64,000 nt of DNA from Acidimicrobiaceae bacterium RAAP-2 (lineage in GTDB: Bacteria > Actinomycetota > Acidimicrobiia > Acidimicrobiales > RAAP-2), in the NCBI GenBank assembly GCA_001443545.1, contig LMAD01000001.1, forward strand, positions 62,001-126,000. The letters are read 5' to 3'. This document shows positions 53,887 to 61,663 of this stretch, in pieces. The position numbers and the translations under genes were made by a program. The notes under the pieces are model-generated. The model worked only from the letters and a program-made list of their open reading frames with translations. It made no database searches and had not been told where the DNA came from. Position 1 is the stretch's first letter. The number at the start of each line of letters is the position of its first letter.

Positions 53887-54680
53887 AGCCTCTCCTGGAA
53901 CGCCCCTTCGATGTTGGGCTCGAATGACAGTAGCGTCTCGCTGCGCAGGCCGAGCCGGACCGTCTCGAGTCCGATGATGTCGGTCGTCGCGACGTTGCCC
54001 ACGTTCACGTTCGGACCGATCCGCTTGACGAAGTAGCTCTGCAGTTCGAGGTTCGGGGCCTCGAACAGCAACCGGTCGACGCTGATCTCGCTGGCGAGGA
54101 TCTCCTCAATGAGTCCGAATCGCAACTCGCCGTTCGGCCGGCAGATTCCGCCCTGGCCACTCTCACGGGTCTCGAGGGTCACCAGCACGGCGCCGGCGTC
54201 CAGGTCGTCCCCGATGTAGCCGATCCACTTGTGCGGCGCCATGTTCTCGGACTTGACTTGATCCTTAGAACCAACCTCCGAAATCACCGAGAAATCCTTG
54301 GCCAACTCGGCGACGTACTCGGCCTTCTTCGCGTCATTGAGGTCGATGGTGCCGTTGGAGACCTCGACGAACTCGCACCCGTAGGAGCGGCACATCGTGC
54401 GAAAGTCGTCGAAGCGGTCTTGGAGCACGTACTTCTCGAAGAGCGTGCCCCCGAAATAGAAGTCCACGCCCTCACCGCGCAGGACCGTGATCTTCTCGTG
54501 GACGTTGCGGTCGACGACCGACGTGCCCCACCCGAACTTGACGAAGTCGAGGTAGTCACTCGCCCCGCGCACGACGTCGGCGAAGTAGTTGAGCGGCAAG
54601 CCCTTGTCGATCGCCATGGTCAGTCCGTAGTGGCGAGGCTTGCTCGTGCGCTCTGGCAGGTCTAGGAACTCTCGACTCAT
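53883..54680 (-). CDS. Phosphosulfolactate synthase (ComA)-family protein
   Basis: A 265-residue TIM-barrel protein. The run SDYLDFVKFGWGTSVV, FYFGGTLFEKYVLQ, EFVEVSNGTIDL and the late LLFEAPNLELQSYFVKRIG matches the ComA/HSA32 family. Archaeal ComA adds sulfite to phosphoenolpyruvate to make phosphosulfolactate, the first step of coenzyme M synthesis. Related proteins occur in bacteria and plants, mostly without known function, so activity here is inferred. The VOC gene overlaps its stop. Confidence 0.85.
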   Translation of the reverse strand: MSREFLDLPERTSKPRHYGLTMAIDKGLPLNYFADVVRGASDYLDFVKFGWGTSVVDRNVHEKITVLRGEGVDFYFGGTLFEKYVLQDRFDDFRTMCRSYGCEFVEVSNGTIDLNDAKKAEYVAELAKDFSVISEVGSKDQVKSENMAPHKWIGYIGDDLDAGAVLVTLETRESGQGGICRPNGELRFGLIEEILASEISVDRLLFEAPNLELQSYFVKRIGPNVNVGNVATTDIIGLETVRLGLRSETLLSFEPNIEGAFQERL

Positions 54681-55014
54681 GGGATACGTACCGCCTATTC
54701 CTCGCCCGGGACATCTGTGATTTTCACCAATTAGTGGGCGCAGTCCATCCTACCCCTCGTGACCTGGAAGTTCGTTGGGAGATTCCTGAGAGTTGACGGC
54801 GCAGGCGTCGCCGAGCCGGCGCAAGTTTCGCGCCGTTCATCAGGGCGGCGACCGCGGACTGACCAAGCTGCGCCGTCGCGTCGGTGAGTCCTCCGACCCA
54901 CTCGACGCCCAACAGCGTCGACCCCGTGTCTCCACGTCGTGCACGAACCAGACGACGAGGTTCCCCACCACTCTGAACGCGAACGGGACCGGTCGACTGT
55001 GACAAGGTTGTTCG
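54681..55014. other. 334-base region without a firm gene
   Basis: It lies between the divergent ComA-like gene and a 43-residue ORF. An open frame on the minus strand (54724-55005) codes for 93 residues, and another frame nearby has a hydrophobic piece (VPFAFRVVGNLVVWFVHDVE), which might be the remnants of one frameshifted gene. I do not call a gene here. Confidence 0.4.
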
Positions 55015-55146
55015 GTGAGTGGCGAACCGTCCCGTGAGGAACTAGTCGAACAGATCGCGCAGTTGCGCGCCGAGATTGCGCGACTCAAAGAGGAGATCCG
55101 CCAACTTCGTCGCGTGCAACACGAAGTGCCGCCCCACTATCTCTGA
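55015..55146 (+). CDS. 43-residue coiled-coil microprotein
   Basis: A GTG-initiated frame of 43 codons. Residues 8-33 form heptads with Leu and Ile in register (ELVEQIAQLRAEIARLKEEI, followed by RQLRR), a confident coiled coil, ending in HEVPPHYL. The charge pattern and periodicity are far from random for a GC-rich region. CAAGGT lies six bases before the GTG, matching the leaderless layout of neighbours with one mismatch. Function is unknown; small coiled-coil proteins often act as oligomeric adaptors. Confidence 0.65.
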   Translation: MSGEPSREELVEQIAQLRAEIARLKEEIRQLRRVQHEVPPHYL

Positions 55147-55220
55147 TTCGTGCAGGATCACGACGCGCAACGAGAGCTCAGCGTTCGAACTGGTTTCGTA
55201 TCAGGTTGTCGATCCATCAT

Positions 55221-55235
55221 CGCCCGTCACGGGCG
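55221..55235. terminator. Short GC hairpin between convergent small genes
   Basis: CGCCCGT and ACGGGCG pair across one base, near the stop of the minus-strand small membrane protein and 75 bases past the microprotein stop. Confidence 0.35.
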
Positions 55236-55478
55236 GCGTTTCTCACCCCGGACGGCACGTCGGATGGAGAGTGCGAGCGCCACGATCGCGAGCAGGGGTA
55301 ACGCGATCACCGCGACCGCGTTGAGATGTGCAACGCGGCTCAACAACGAGACCACGCCGATGATGACGATCGCCGCGACGAAGAGTTCGGGCGTGTCACC
55401 GATCAAGAAATCCCACCAGAACATGCCGAAGCCCTTGATCAAGCGCCAGGCGAGTGGAGAGCGCTCGCCGGGTTTCAC
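55227..55478 (-). CDS. Small membrane protein, two helices
   Basis: An 83-residue protein with a Trp/Phe-rich amphipathic start (LAWRLIKGFGMFWWDFLIGD) and two transmembrane segments (LFVAAIVIIGVVSLLSRV and AVAVIALPLLAIVALALSI), ending in basic residues. Its GTG overlaps the stop of the FTR1-like gene (GTGA), and it is the last gene of the iron importer operon. No family is recognised. The long frame open upstream of this start is a shadow of the FTR1-like gene. Confidence 0.75.
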   Translation of the reverse strand: MKPGERSPLAWRLIKGFGMFWWDFLIGDTPELFVAAIVIIGVVSLLSRVAHLNAVAVIALPLLAIVALALSIRRAVRGEKRRP

Positions 55479-56236
55479 GCAGCCACCTCTCGCGTCGCGC
55501 GCCGCTCGTGACGGAGGTACACCACGAGGGCCCAGGTCACGACGAGGTAGAGGGCGGCGAAGCCGACGAGCATCACGTCGTTGCCGGGCCAGCGGACCTT
55601 CAGCCCCTCGCCGGTCCAGAAGGTCCCGTAGCTGACCAGCAGCACGCCGACCCCCATCTTCATGGCGTTTTCGGGGACATTGGAGAGCTGCTTCGCCACG
55701 ACGACACCGACGACCCCGACCAGGACGACCGCGATGGCCGCGACCGTCGCCGCCAAACCCAACCGGTGCGCCGACGTCCCGAGGGTGAGCACGGTGATCA
55801 CCACCTCCAGCCCTTCGAGGAACACGCCCTTGAAGGCCATCACGAAGGCGATCCGGTCGCGTTGACTCGCGCCCGCCGCCTCCAACTCGGCGACCTTGGC
55901 CCGATAGATCTCGTCCTCGTCGTGCATCGCCTTCAGCCCGCTCGAACGCAGAATCGCCTTGCGCAGCCACTGCATGCCGAAGATCAGCAGGACGCCGCCC
56001 ACGACCAATCGCAGCGCGCTGAGCGGCACGTGCACGAGCGCCGGGCCGAAGACGGCGACGAGCGCCGCGAGAGTCACCAGTGCGACGCCGGTTCCTTCGA
56101 AGGCCGAACGCCACCCTCTCGTGTGGCCCACCGCGAGCACGATCGTCAGGGCCTCGACCATCTCGACCGCGCACGCGAGGAATACTGCGCCGACGAGCAC
56201 CACGACGCCCGTCGATCCCGTCGTAACCCCAATCAT
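55475..56236 (-). CDS. COG4280/FTR1-like integral membrane protein
   Basis: A 253-residue protein with about seven membrane helices. Two Glu-containing helices (FLACAVEMVEALTIVLAVG and GVFLEGLEVVITVLTLG) mirror the duplicated REGLE motif of FTR1/EfeU iron permeases; the second reads LEGLE. It is closest in feel to COG4280 membrane proteins. The ATG overlaps the stop of the ABC ATPase gene (ATGA), tying it to a ferric-iron-type importer. A role in metal transport is inferred from motif and context. Confidence 0.75.
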   Translation of the reverse strand: MIGVTTGSTGVVVLVGAVFLACAVEMVEALTIVLAVGHTRGWRSAFEGTGVALVTLAALVAVFGPALVHVPLSALRLVVGGVLLIFGMQWLRKAILRSSGLKAMHDEDEIYRAKVAELEAAGASQRDRIAFVMAFKGVFLEGLEVVITVLTLGTSAHRLGLAATVAAIAVVLVGVVGVVVAKQLSNVPENAMKMGVGVLLVSYGTFWTGEGLKVRWPGNDVMLVGFAALYLVVTWALVVYLRHERRATREVAA

Positions 56237-57345
56237 CGATCCACCTTCCCCGGATTCATCACAAAACATGCGGACGAGTCGAAACAGACCCTGACGGCGT
56301 GGTCCCGGTCGAACCGGTGCGACGAGAAGACCTTACTAAGGACCGCGTCGGTGCCGACGCTGACCACGTGCTCGTACCCGCGACCGTTGAACGCGGCGTC
56401 GACGATCACCCCGGGCAGGCCGCGCGACTCGCCCGGGCCCTGCAGGGTGACGCCCGCGGCTCGCACGAACAGGCTCACCGGCTCGTCGGGGCGGATCGGC
56501 TGGGTGGCCGTCGCGTCGATCCGCTGGTCGGGCGCGCAGGGCAACGTAACGTCGAAGCGACCGGGCCCGGTGGCCGTGACGAAAGCGGCGGGGAACTCCC
56601 CCGCGAGACCCGTGAACCGCGCGACGAAGGCGTCGATCGGGCGTCGGTAGATGGTTTCGGGGGTGTCGAGTTGCACGAGTCGCCCGTGGTTGAGTACGCC
56701 GACGCGGTCGGCGAGGGCGAAGGCCTCGGATTGGTCGTGGGTGATGTACACGGCCGTCGCGCCGGCGGCGCGGGTCAGCGTGGCGATCTCCACGCGAAGT
56801 TGCTCGCGTCGGTCGGCGTCGAGGTTGGAGAGTGGTTCGTCGAAGAGGATCAGCCCCACGTCAGCCGACAGCGCGCGCGCCAGTGCGACGCGCTGTTGCT
56901 CGCCCCCGGACAGCTCGTTCGGGTAGCGGTCCGCGAGGTGGGCGATACCCACGCGTTCGAGGAGGTCGTTCACCCGCGATGACCGCTCGTCCTTGGACCG
57001 CTGGGACCGCGCGAGCGGGAACGCGACGTTCTTGGCGACGGTGAGGTGCGGCCAGAGGGCGTAGTCCTGGAAGACCATTGCGAGACCCCGCTTCTCGGGC
57101 GCGACGAACTCACGTGGTCCGACCACGACCCGTTCATCGATGCGGATCGAACCACTGGTCGGGCGCTCAATCCCTGCGAGACAGCGCAAGAGCGTGGTCT
57201 TGCCCGACCCCGACGGTCCGAGCAGAACGAGGAACGTACCGGGTGCGATGTCGAGACTGACCTCGTCGAGCGCGACCTTCTCACCGAAGTGCTTGGCCAC
57301 CCGCTCGACCGATATCCCGGCCGCCCCCACGAGCGGCGACGTCAT
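56233..57345 (-). CDS. ABC transporter ATPase, FbpC-like (ferric iron type)
   Basis: A 370-residue ATPase with Walker A GPSGSGKTT, Q loop VFQDYALWPH, signature LSGGEQQRVALARAL, Walker B LILFDEPLSNLD and switch His in THDQSEA. FQDYALWPH and a C-terminal TOBE region are usual for FbpC/PotA relatives. The ATG overlaps the permease stop (ATGA). The frame continues to 57906 but that part is antisense-like shadow of the permease gene. Confidence 0.9.
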   Translation of the reverse strand: MTSPLVGAAGISVERVAKHFGEKVALDEVSLDIAPGTFLVLLGPSGSGKTTLLRCLAGIERPTSGSIRIDERVVVGPREFVAPEKRGLAMVFQDYALWPHLTVAKNVAFPLARSQRSKDERSSRVNDLLERVGIAHLADRYPNELSGGEQQRVALARALSADVGLILFDEPLSNLDADRREQLRVEIATLTRAAGATAVYITHDQSEAFALADRVGVLNHGRLVQLDTPETIYRRPIDAFVARFTGLAGEFPAAFVTATGPGRFDVTLPCAPDQRIDATATQPIRPDEPVSLFVRAAGVTLQGPGESRGLPGVIVDAAFNGRGYEHVVSVGTDAVLSKVFSSHRFDRDHAVRVCFDSSACFVMNPGKVDR

Positions 57346-59111
57346 GACTTCACCCCACTCCAGCCGATCCGACGCCAGCCCTTCGGGGTGAGCAGCCGGT
57401 AGAGGCCGAGGGCGACCACGATGACCACGAGCATCTCGAGCAGGGTCAAGACCGTCATCGCCGTACCGGTACCGAGTTGGAAGTTCGCGAGGTAGGCCTG
57501 AATGGTCACTGACGCCGGCTCCTGACTGGGTGGATAGAGGATCTGGGCGATCGCGAGCTCGGCGATGGTCTTGGTGAACGTGAGCAACCACCCCCAGAGC
57601 AAGACCCGCGAGAAGAGGGGCAGACTCGTCGTTCGCCAGGTCCGCCACCGCGACGCACCGTGGACCCGAGACGCCTCGGCGAGTGACGGCTGGATCTGGC
57701 CGACCGGCCCGGCCATGAAACGGGTCTGGCCGGGCAGCGAGTTGGCGACGAGCGCGAGCATCAGGAGTGGGAGGGTCTTGTAAAGGTCCACGATGTGGCC
57801 GGTGATGAACGAGAGGTTGTAGAAGAAGATGTAGCCGACGCCCAACACCACGCCGGGGACCGCGACCGAGCCGAGGAGGAAGACGTCGGTGATGCGCTGA
57901 CTCCAACCGCCGACGTTGGTGATGAGTCGCCGGGCCAGGACGATGGCGAGCAGGCCGGTCACCGAGGCGACCACCAGACCGAGCTGATTGGAGAGTACGA
58001 GCGGTGCCGCGAGGCTCTTGTCGGCGATTGACGGGTGCAGCACCTGTTGGTAGAACGTCGTCGACAGTTGGACGGGGCCCGACGAGTAGATCCCGAGGTT
58101 CGTCACGAACGATCCGGCGACGGCTCCGAATATCGGGACGCCGAGCGCGATGAGAAAGACTGCGCTGATTCCGGCCGTCGCGCCCACGCGACCGAGGGGA
58201 CGGAACTCGCGCTGGCGCGCGGGGCGGGTGCGCCCCGACAGCACCGCGTACGAGCGACGGCGCATGACGCGCGACTGCAGGAGGATCGGCGGAATCGTCG
58301 AGAGGACGAGCACGATGGCGATCACCGCGGCGACCGGGAAGTTGGCCGGGAAGTTGCTGATCGCGTTGAAGAGCGTGAAGGTCGCCATCGGGAAGTTGGC
58401 GTGATAGCCCAAGGTAAAGGCGACGCCGAAGTCACTCATGGTCTCGGCGAAGCTGATCGCGAAAGCGCTGAGGATTGCCGGGGCGATGATCGGCAGCACC
58501 GTCTGCCAGGTCCGCCACCGCGAGGCGCCGTGGATGCGCGCCGCGTCCTCGAACTCCGAGCCGAGACCGCGCATGCCCGCCGAGATGACGAAGTACGCGA
58601 AGGGCAGGGCCGCCGTGCTAAGCACGAGCACGATGCCGAGGGGGCCGAAGAACTCCCCGTAGATGAAGTGGGTGTTGACCCCGAAGAAGCTGGCCGCACC
58701 GTAGGGCTGGAGTAGGTCGCTCCAGCCGAGGGTCATCATCCAGGTCGGCACGATCAACAACAACCACATCAGCACGGCCCACACCCGCCGTCCGTAGACG
58801 TTGGTGCGGTGAATCAGCCACGCGAAGGTGGTCGCCACCGCCACCGCCACGACCGACACCGTAAGCGAGACCCAGAGCGAGTCCACGATGCCCCGGCCGG
58901 TCGAGCCCCCGAAGGCCTCGGCGACGTAGTGAAGGGTGAAGTACTGCGGGCCCTGCTGGAAGAGCCTCGGACTGGTCGCGAGCAATAGGAACGAGACGAC
59001 GGGCGCGATGATGAGCAGCCCGAGTACCACCCACAGCACGACCGAACTCGCCGACAGACGTCGGCGACGGTTCGCGAGCGGTGGCGGGATCGTGGTTAGT
59101 TCAGTCGCCAT
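57342..59111 (-). CDS. Fused ABC permease, FbpB-like (two permease domains)
   Basis: A 589-residue protein with about 12 membrane helices, formed of two permease modules in tandem, as in FbpB/SfuB. Each has its own EAA loop: EDAARIHGASRWRTWQTVLP in the first and AEASRVHGASRWRTWRT in the second. Near-identical DNA around the two loops (58501 and 57638) shows internal duplication. It lies between the binding-protein and ATPase genes of one operon. Confidence 0.9.
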   Translation of the reverse strand: MATELTTIPPPLANRRRRLSASSVVLWVVLGLLIIAPVVSFLLLATSPRLFQQGPQYFTLHYVAEAFGGSTGRGIVDSLWVSLTVSVVAVAVATTFAWLIHRTNVYGRRVWAVLMWLLLIVPTWMMTLGWSDLLQPYGAASFFGVNTHFIYGEFFGPLGIVLVLSTAALPFAYFVISAGMRGLGSEFEDAARIHGASRWRTWQTVLPIIAPAILSAFAISFAETMSDFGVAFTLGYHANFPMATFTLFNAISNFPANFPVAAVIAIVLVLSTIPPILLQSRVMRRRSYAVLSGRTRPARQREFRPLGRVGATAGISAVFLIALGVPIFGAVAGSFVTNLGIYSSGPVQLSTTFYQQVLHPSIADKSLAAPLVLSNQLGLVVASVTGLLAIVLARRLITNVGGWSQRITDVFLLGSVAVPGVVLGVGYIFFYNLSFITGHIVDLYKTLPLLMLALVANSLPGQTRFMAGPVGQIQPSLAEASRVHGASRWRTWRTTSLPLFSRVLLWGWLLTFTKTIAELAIAQILYPPSQEPASVTIQAYLANFQLGTGTAMTVLTLLEMLVVIVVALGLYRLLTPKGWRRIGWSGVKS

Positions 59112-59127
59112 AGGGGCCCTTCGAAGG

Positions 59128-59160
59128 GCGGCGCTGCGGCCACGAGGGCCGCAGCGCCGC
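59128..59160. repeat. Perfect 14-bp hairpin between binding-protein and permease genes
   Basis: GCGGCGCTGCGGCC and GGCCGCAGCGCCGC enclose ACGAG, in the 72-base gap of the iron operon. A partial terminator or mRNA-protecting structure is likely. Confidence 0.75.
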
Positions 59161-59183
59161 GGGGGACGGTTGATCGGGGAGGT

Positions 59184-60290
59184 CTAACCGTTGTTGATGT
59201 TGGCGCTGAACCAGGTATTGATGCGCGATTCGAGCGGTCCCCAGACGGCGGGGTTGGTCGTCTGCATCGGCACGGACGTCAGTGGCGGAATCGCCTTGTT
59301 AGCGGGCTTCTCGCCGTTCAGCACCGGCCAGAAGAGCGAGTCGCCTTGGGGGTCACCGATCTGCATGACGTGCTGACCCCGCGGCGAGAGGACGTAGTCG
59401 ACGAACTTCTGGGCTTCGCCTTGGACGACCTTGGGCATCTTGCCGTCAATCCCGATCACGCCGGGCAGCGCGGTGACGGGGTTCAGGTAGGCGACCCGGA
59501 AGGTCGGCGAGGTGGACACCTCGGCGCCGTACCCGGCCGAGCTCTGAATGATCGCCATCTTGATCGTGTGCGCCGCGATAGCGCCGAGGGTGGGACCGTT
59601 GGTCGCGTTGATCACCAAGCCGTTGGCCTTGAGCTTGGTGAAGTAGGCCTCGCCGGCCTTCACGGCCGCCGTCGTCGAGCCGGATCGATAGTGACCCAGG
59701 TAGCTCATGACGCCCGCGATGAGCGGGTAGGTCGGACCCGACTGGCTCGGGTCGTTCATGCCGACCATACCCCTGAACTGCGGCTTGAGCAGGTCGGCCC
59801 ACGTCTTGGGCAACTGGGAGGCCTTGATCTGGGAGGAGTCGTAGACCAACGCGCCGGTCGCGGTGAGACCCGTCGGCACGTAACTGCCGTCGGCCGGGAT
59901 GTTCGCGCGGCCCACCGTGTCAAAGGAGACCTTGGGCACGATGTGTTTGGCGAGCAGCCCTTCGCGGTCCAACTGGGCGAACGCCTGGGCACCGTCGACC
60001 CAGAGCACCCCCCAGGTGGGATGATTGCCCTCGGCCTGAATCTGCTGGAGGAGCGGACCGGTCGAGTTGTCGTTGAGCGTGACATTGAACCCGGGGTGGG
60101 TGGCGTTGAACGCCTTCACGGTAGCCGAGTCGTACCCCTGCGCCGAATAGACGACGAGGGTCGGTCCGGCGGACTTGGCCGAGGCGCTCGCCCCCATCAC
60201 CGATAGGGACAACGAGGCCGCGGTGACGGCGATCGCCACGGCGGCGAACCGCGCGGGGTGGCTTCCTGGTTTCTTGATTGGCATGTGCAT
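59184..60290 (-). CDS. ABC transporter substrate-binding protein, FbpA/ferric iron type
   Basis: A 368-residue binding protein with a Sec signal (basic start, then FAAVAIAVTAASLSLSVMGASA). The mature start PTLVVYSAQGYDSATVKAF matches the family of iron(III), thiamine and 2-aminoethylphosphonate binding proteins. The partner fused permease and ATPase, plus the FTR1-like gene, favour iron, but the cargo is not proven. The ATG follows AAAAAGG. This Shine-Dalgarno lies in a hairpin (60292-60310). The long frame to 60716 is antisense to hisIE. Confidence 0.87.
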   Translation of the reverse strand: MHMPIKKPGSHPARFAAVAIAVTAASLSLSVMGASASAKSAGPTLVVYSAQGYDSATVKAFNATHPGFNVTLNDNSTGPLLQQIQAEGNHPTWGVLWVDGAQAFAQLDREGLLAKHIVPKVSFDTVGRANIPADGSYVPTGLTATGALVYDSSQIKASQLPKTWADLLKPQFRGMVGMNDPSQSGPTYPLIAGVMSYLGHYRSGSTTAAVKAGEAYFTKLKANGLVINATNGPTLGAIAAHTIKMAIIQSSAGYGAEVSTSPTFRVAYLNPVTALPGVIGIDGKMPKVVQGEAQKFVDYVLSPRGQHVMQIGDPQGDSLFWPVLNGEKPANKAIPPLTSVPMQTTNPAVWGPLESRINTWFSANINNG

Positions 60291-60291
60291 G

Positions 60292-60310
60292 GGGACCTTT
60301 TTAGGGTCCC
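60292..60310 (-). promoter_or_regulatory. Hairpin over the ribosome-binding site of the iron binding-protein gene
   Basis: GGGACC and GGTCCC pair across CTAAAAA on the minus strand, one base before the ATG. Part of the AAAAAGG site lies in the loop and stem, so it could limit ribosome access. Confidence 0.4.
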
Positions 60311-60369
60311 GCAATGAACGGTCCGTGACGAATCCGTGGGGGTGGAATGAACTTCGCGAAACAGTTCGC

Positions 60370-60915
60370 TCAACCGCGCTGGCGGCGGCGAAGCTCGTCC
60401 TCGACGTCAGCGGGGTCGAGACCGCGACTCCGCAGGAGCAACAGCAAGTGGAACCAGAGGTCGGCCGCCTCACTGACGACTCGCTCGTCGCTCTCGGCGA
60501 GCGCGGCCACGACCACCTCGGTGGCCTCCTCGCCGACCTTGCGAGCGGCGAACGACGCGCCGGACTTGAGCGACGTCGCGACGTAGGAACCGGATGCGTC
60601 CTCGGCCTCCCGGCGCAGGATCGTGCGCCACAGCCAGGGCGTGAAGCACGACGTCGAACCGTCGTGACAGGTCGGTCCGTCGGGTCGGGCCCGCACGAGA
60701 ACGGCGTCGTCGTCACAGTCGGGCACGACTTCGACGACGCGCAACGTGTTGCCCGAGGTCTCGCCCTTCATCCACAGACGCTGTCGCGACCGCGAGAAGA
60801 AGTGCACGAGCCCCGTCGACCGCGTCAACGCCAGCGCCTCGTCGTCCATCCAACCGAGCATCAAGACCCGTCCCGTGTCGTCGTCTTGCACGATGGCCGC
60901 CCGAAGTTCACTCAC
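60370..60915 (-). CDS. hisI: Bifunctional phosphoribosyl-AMP cyclohydrolase/phosphoribosyl-ATP pyrophosphatase
   Basis: A 181-residue fusion of HisI and HisE, the third and second steps of histidine synthesis. The HisI half has GETSGNTLRVV and PTCHDGSTSCF with zinc-binding cysteines; the HisE half has ARKVGEEATEVVVAA and EAADLWFHLLLLL. The GTG starts one base after the hisF stop. Many actinobacteria keep hisI and hisE separate, so the fusion is noteworthy. Confidence 0.94.
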   Translation of the reverse strand: MSELRAAIVQDDDTGRVLMLGWMDDEALALTRSTGLVHFFSRSRQRLWMKGETSGNTLRVVEVVPDCDDDAVLVRARPDGPTCHDGSTSCFTPWLWRTILRREAEDASGSYVATSLKSGASFAARKVGEEATEVVVAALAESDERVVSEAADLWFHLLLLLRSRGLDPADVEDELRRRQRG

Positions 60916-60916
60916 G

Positions 60917-61663
60917 TCACTCCTTCCACGGGCGCAGGTGCACGCCACACGATTCGATAGCCCGGCGCAACCCGGGCAGTCCAGCGGGGTCCTCGTGGAC
61001 GATCGAGGCCACCAGGGCGGCGTCGGCCACCCGCAAGGCGTCGGCCACGTGCTGGGCGTTGCCCGCGCCCCCCGAAGCGATGACCGGCACGCCGACGGCG
61101 TCGCGCACCTCGGCGGTGAGCGTCAGGTCGAAGCCCGCGCGACGTCCGTCGTGGTCGATTGAGGTGAGCAGGATCTCGCCCGCGCCTCGTTCGGCGGCCT
61201 CGCGGGCCCACTCGACGCTGCGCCGAGCGGTCGGCGTGCGGCCACCGTGCGTGTGGACGACCCCAGCGCCGCTGTCGATGGCGACGACCACCGCCTGCGA
61301 GCCGAATCGGTCGGCGATCTCTTGAATCAGGTCCGGTGAGACGACCGCGGCGGAGTTGAGCGACACGCGGTCGGCGCCAGATTCGATGATCCGCGACGCG
61401 TCGGCGACGGTGCGAACACCGCCACCGACGGTGAAGGGGATATCGAGGACGTCGGCCACCGCGCGCACTACCGACGTCATCGTCGCAACGTCGTCGGGCG
61501 TGGCGGTGATGTCAAGCAGGACCAGCTCGTCCGCGCCACCGGCGCTGTAGTGCACCGCCAGCTCGACGGGGTCACCGACGTCGCGCAGCCCGACGAAGTT
61601 GACGCCCTTCACCACGCGACCGTGGGCGACGTCCAGACAGGGGATCAGACGAGGGAGAGGCAT
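60917..61663 (-). CDS. hisF: Imidazole glycerol phosphate synthase cyclase subunit
   Basis: A 248-residue TIM barrel that with HisH makes imidazole glycerol phosphate and AICAR. The catalytic D11 in PCLDVAHGRVVKG and the aspartate in VAIDSGAG are present, as are the phosphate loops GGGVRT and ASGGAG. The ATG lies 19 bases inside hisH, a tight translational overlap that fits their stable complex. The longer frame to 61825 is antisense to hisH. Confidence 0.96.
   Translation of the reverse strand: MPLPRLIPCLDVAHGRVVKGVNFVGLRDVGDPVELAVHYSAGGADELVLLDITATPDDVATMTSVVRAVADVLDIPFTVGGGVRTVADASRIIESGADRVSLNSAAVVSPDLIQEIADRFGSQAVVVAIDSGAGVVHTHGGRTPTARRSVEWAREAAERGAGEILLTSIDHDGRRAGFDLTLTAEVRDAVGVPVIASGGAGNAQHVADALRVADAALVASIVHEDPAGLPGLRRAIESCGVHLRPWKE

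Noticed and set aside
55479..56174. Long upstream extension of the small membrane protein frame
   Set aside because: This part overlaps the FTR1-like gene out of frame and is Arg/Gly-rich; the real start is the GTG that overlaps the FTR1-like stop.
57638..58550. Near-identical DNA stretches about 860 bases apart, at first taken for a mobile repeat
   Set aside because: They code for the two EAA loops of the fused permease and reflect internal gene duplication.
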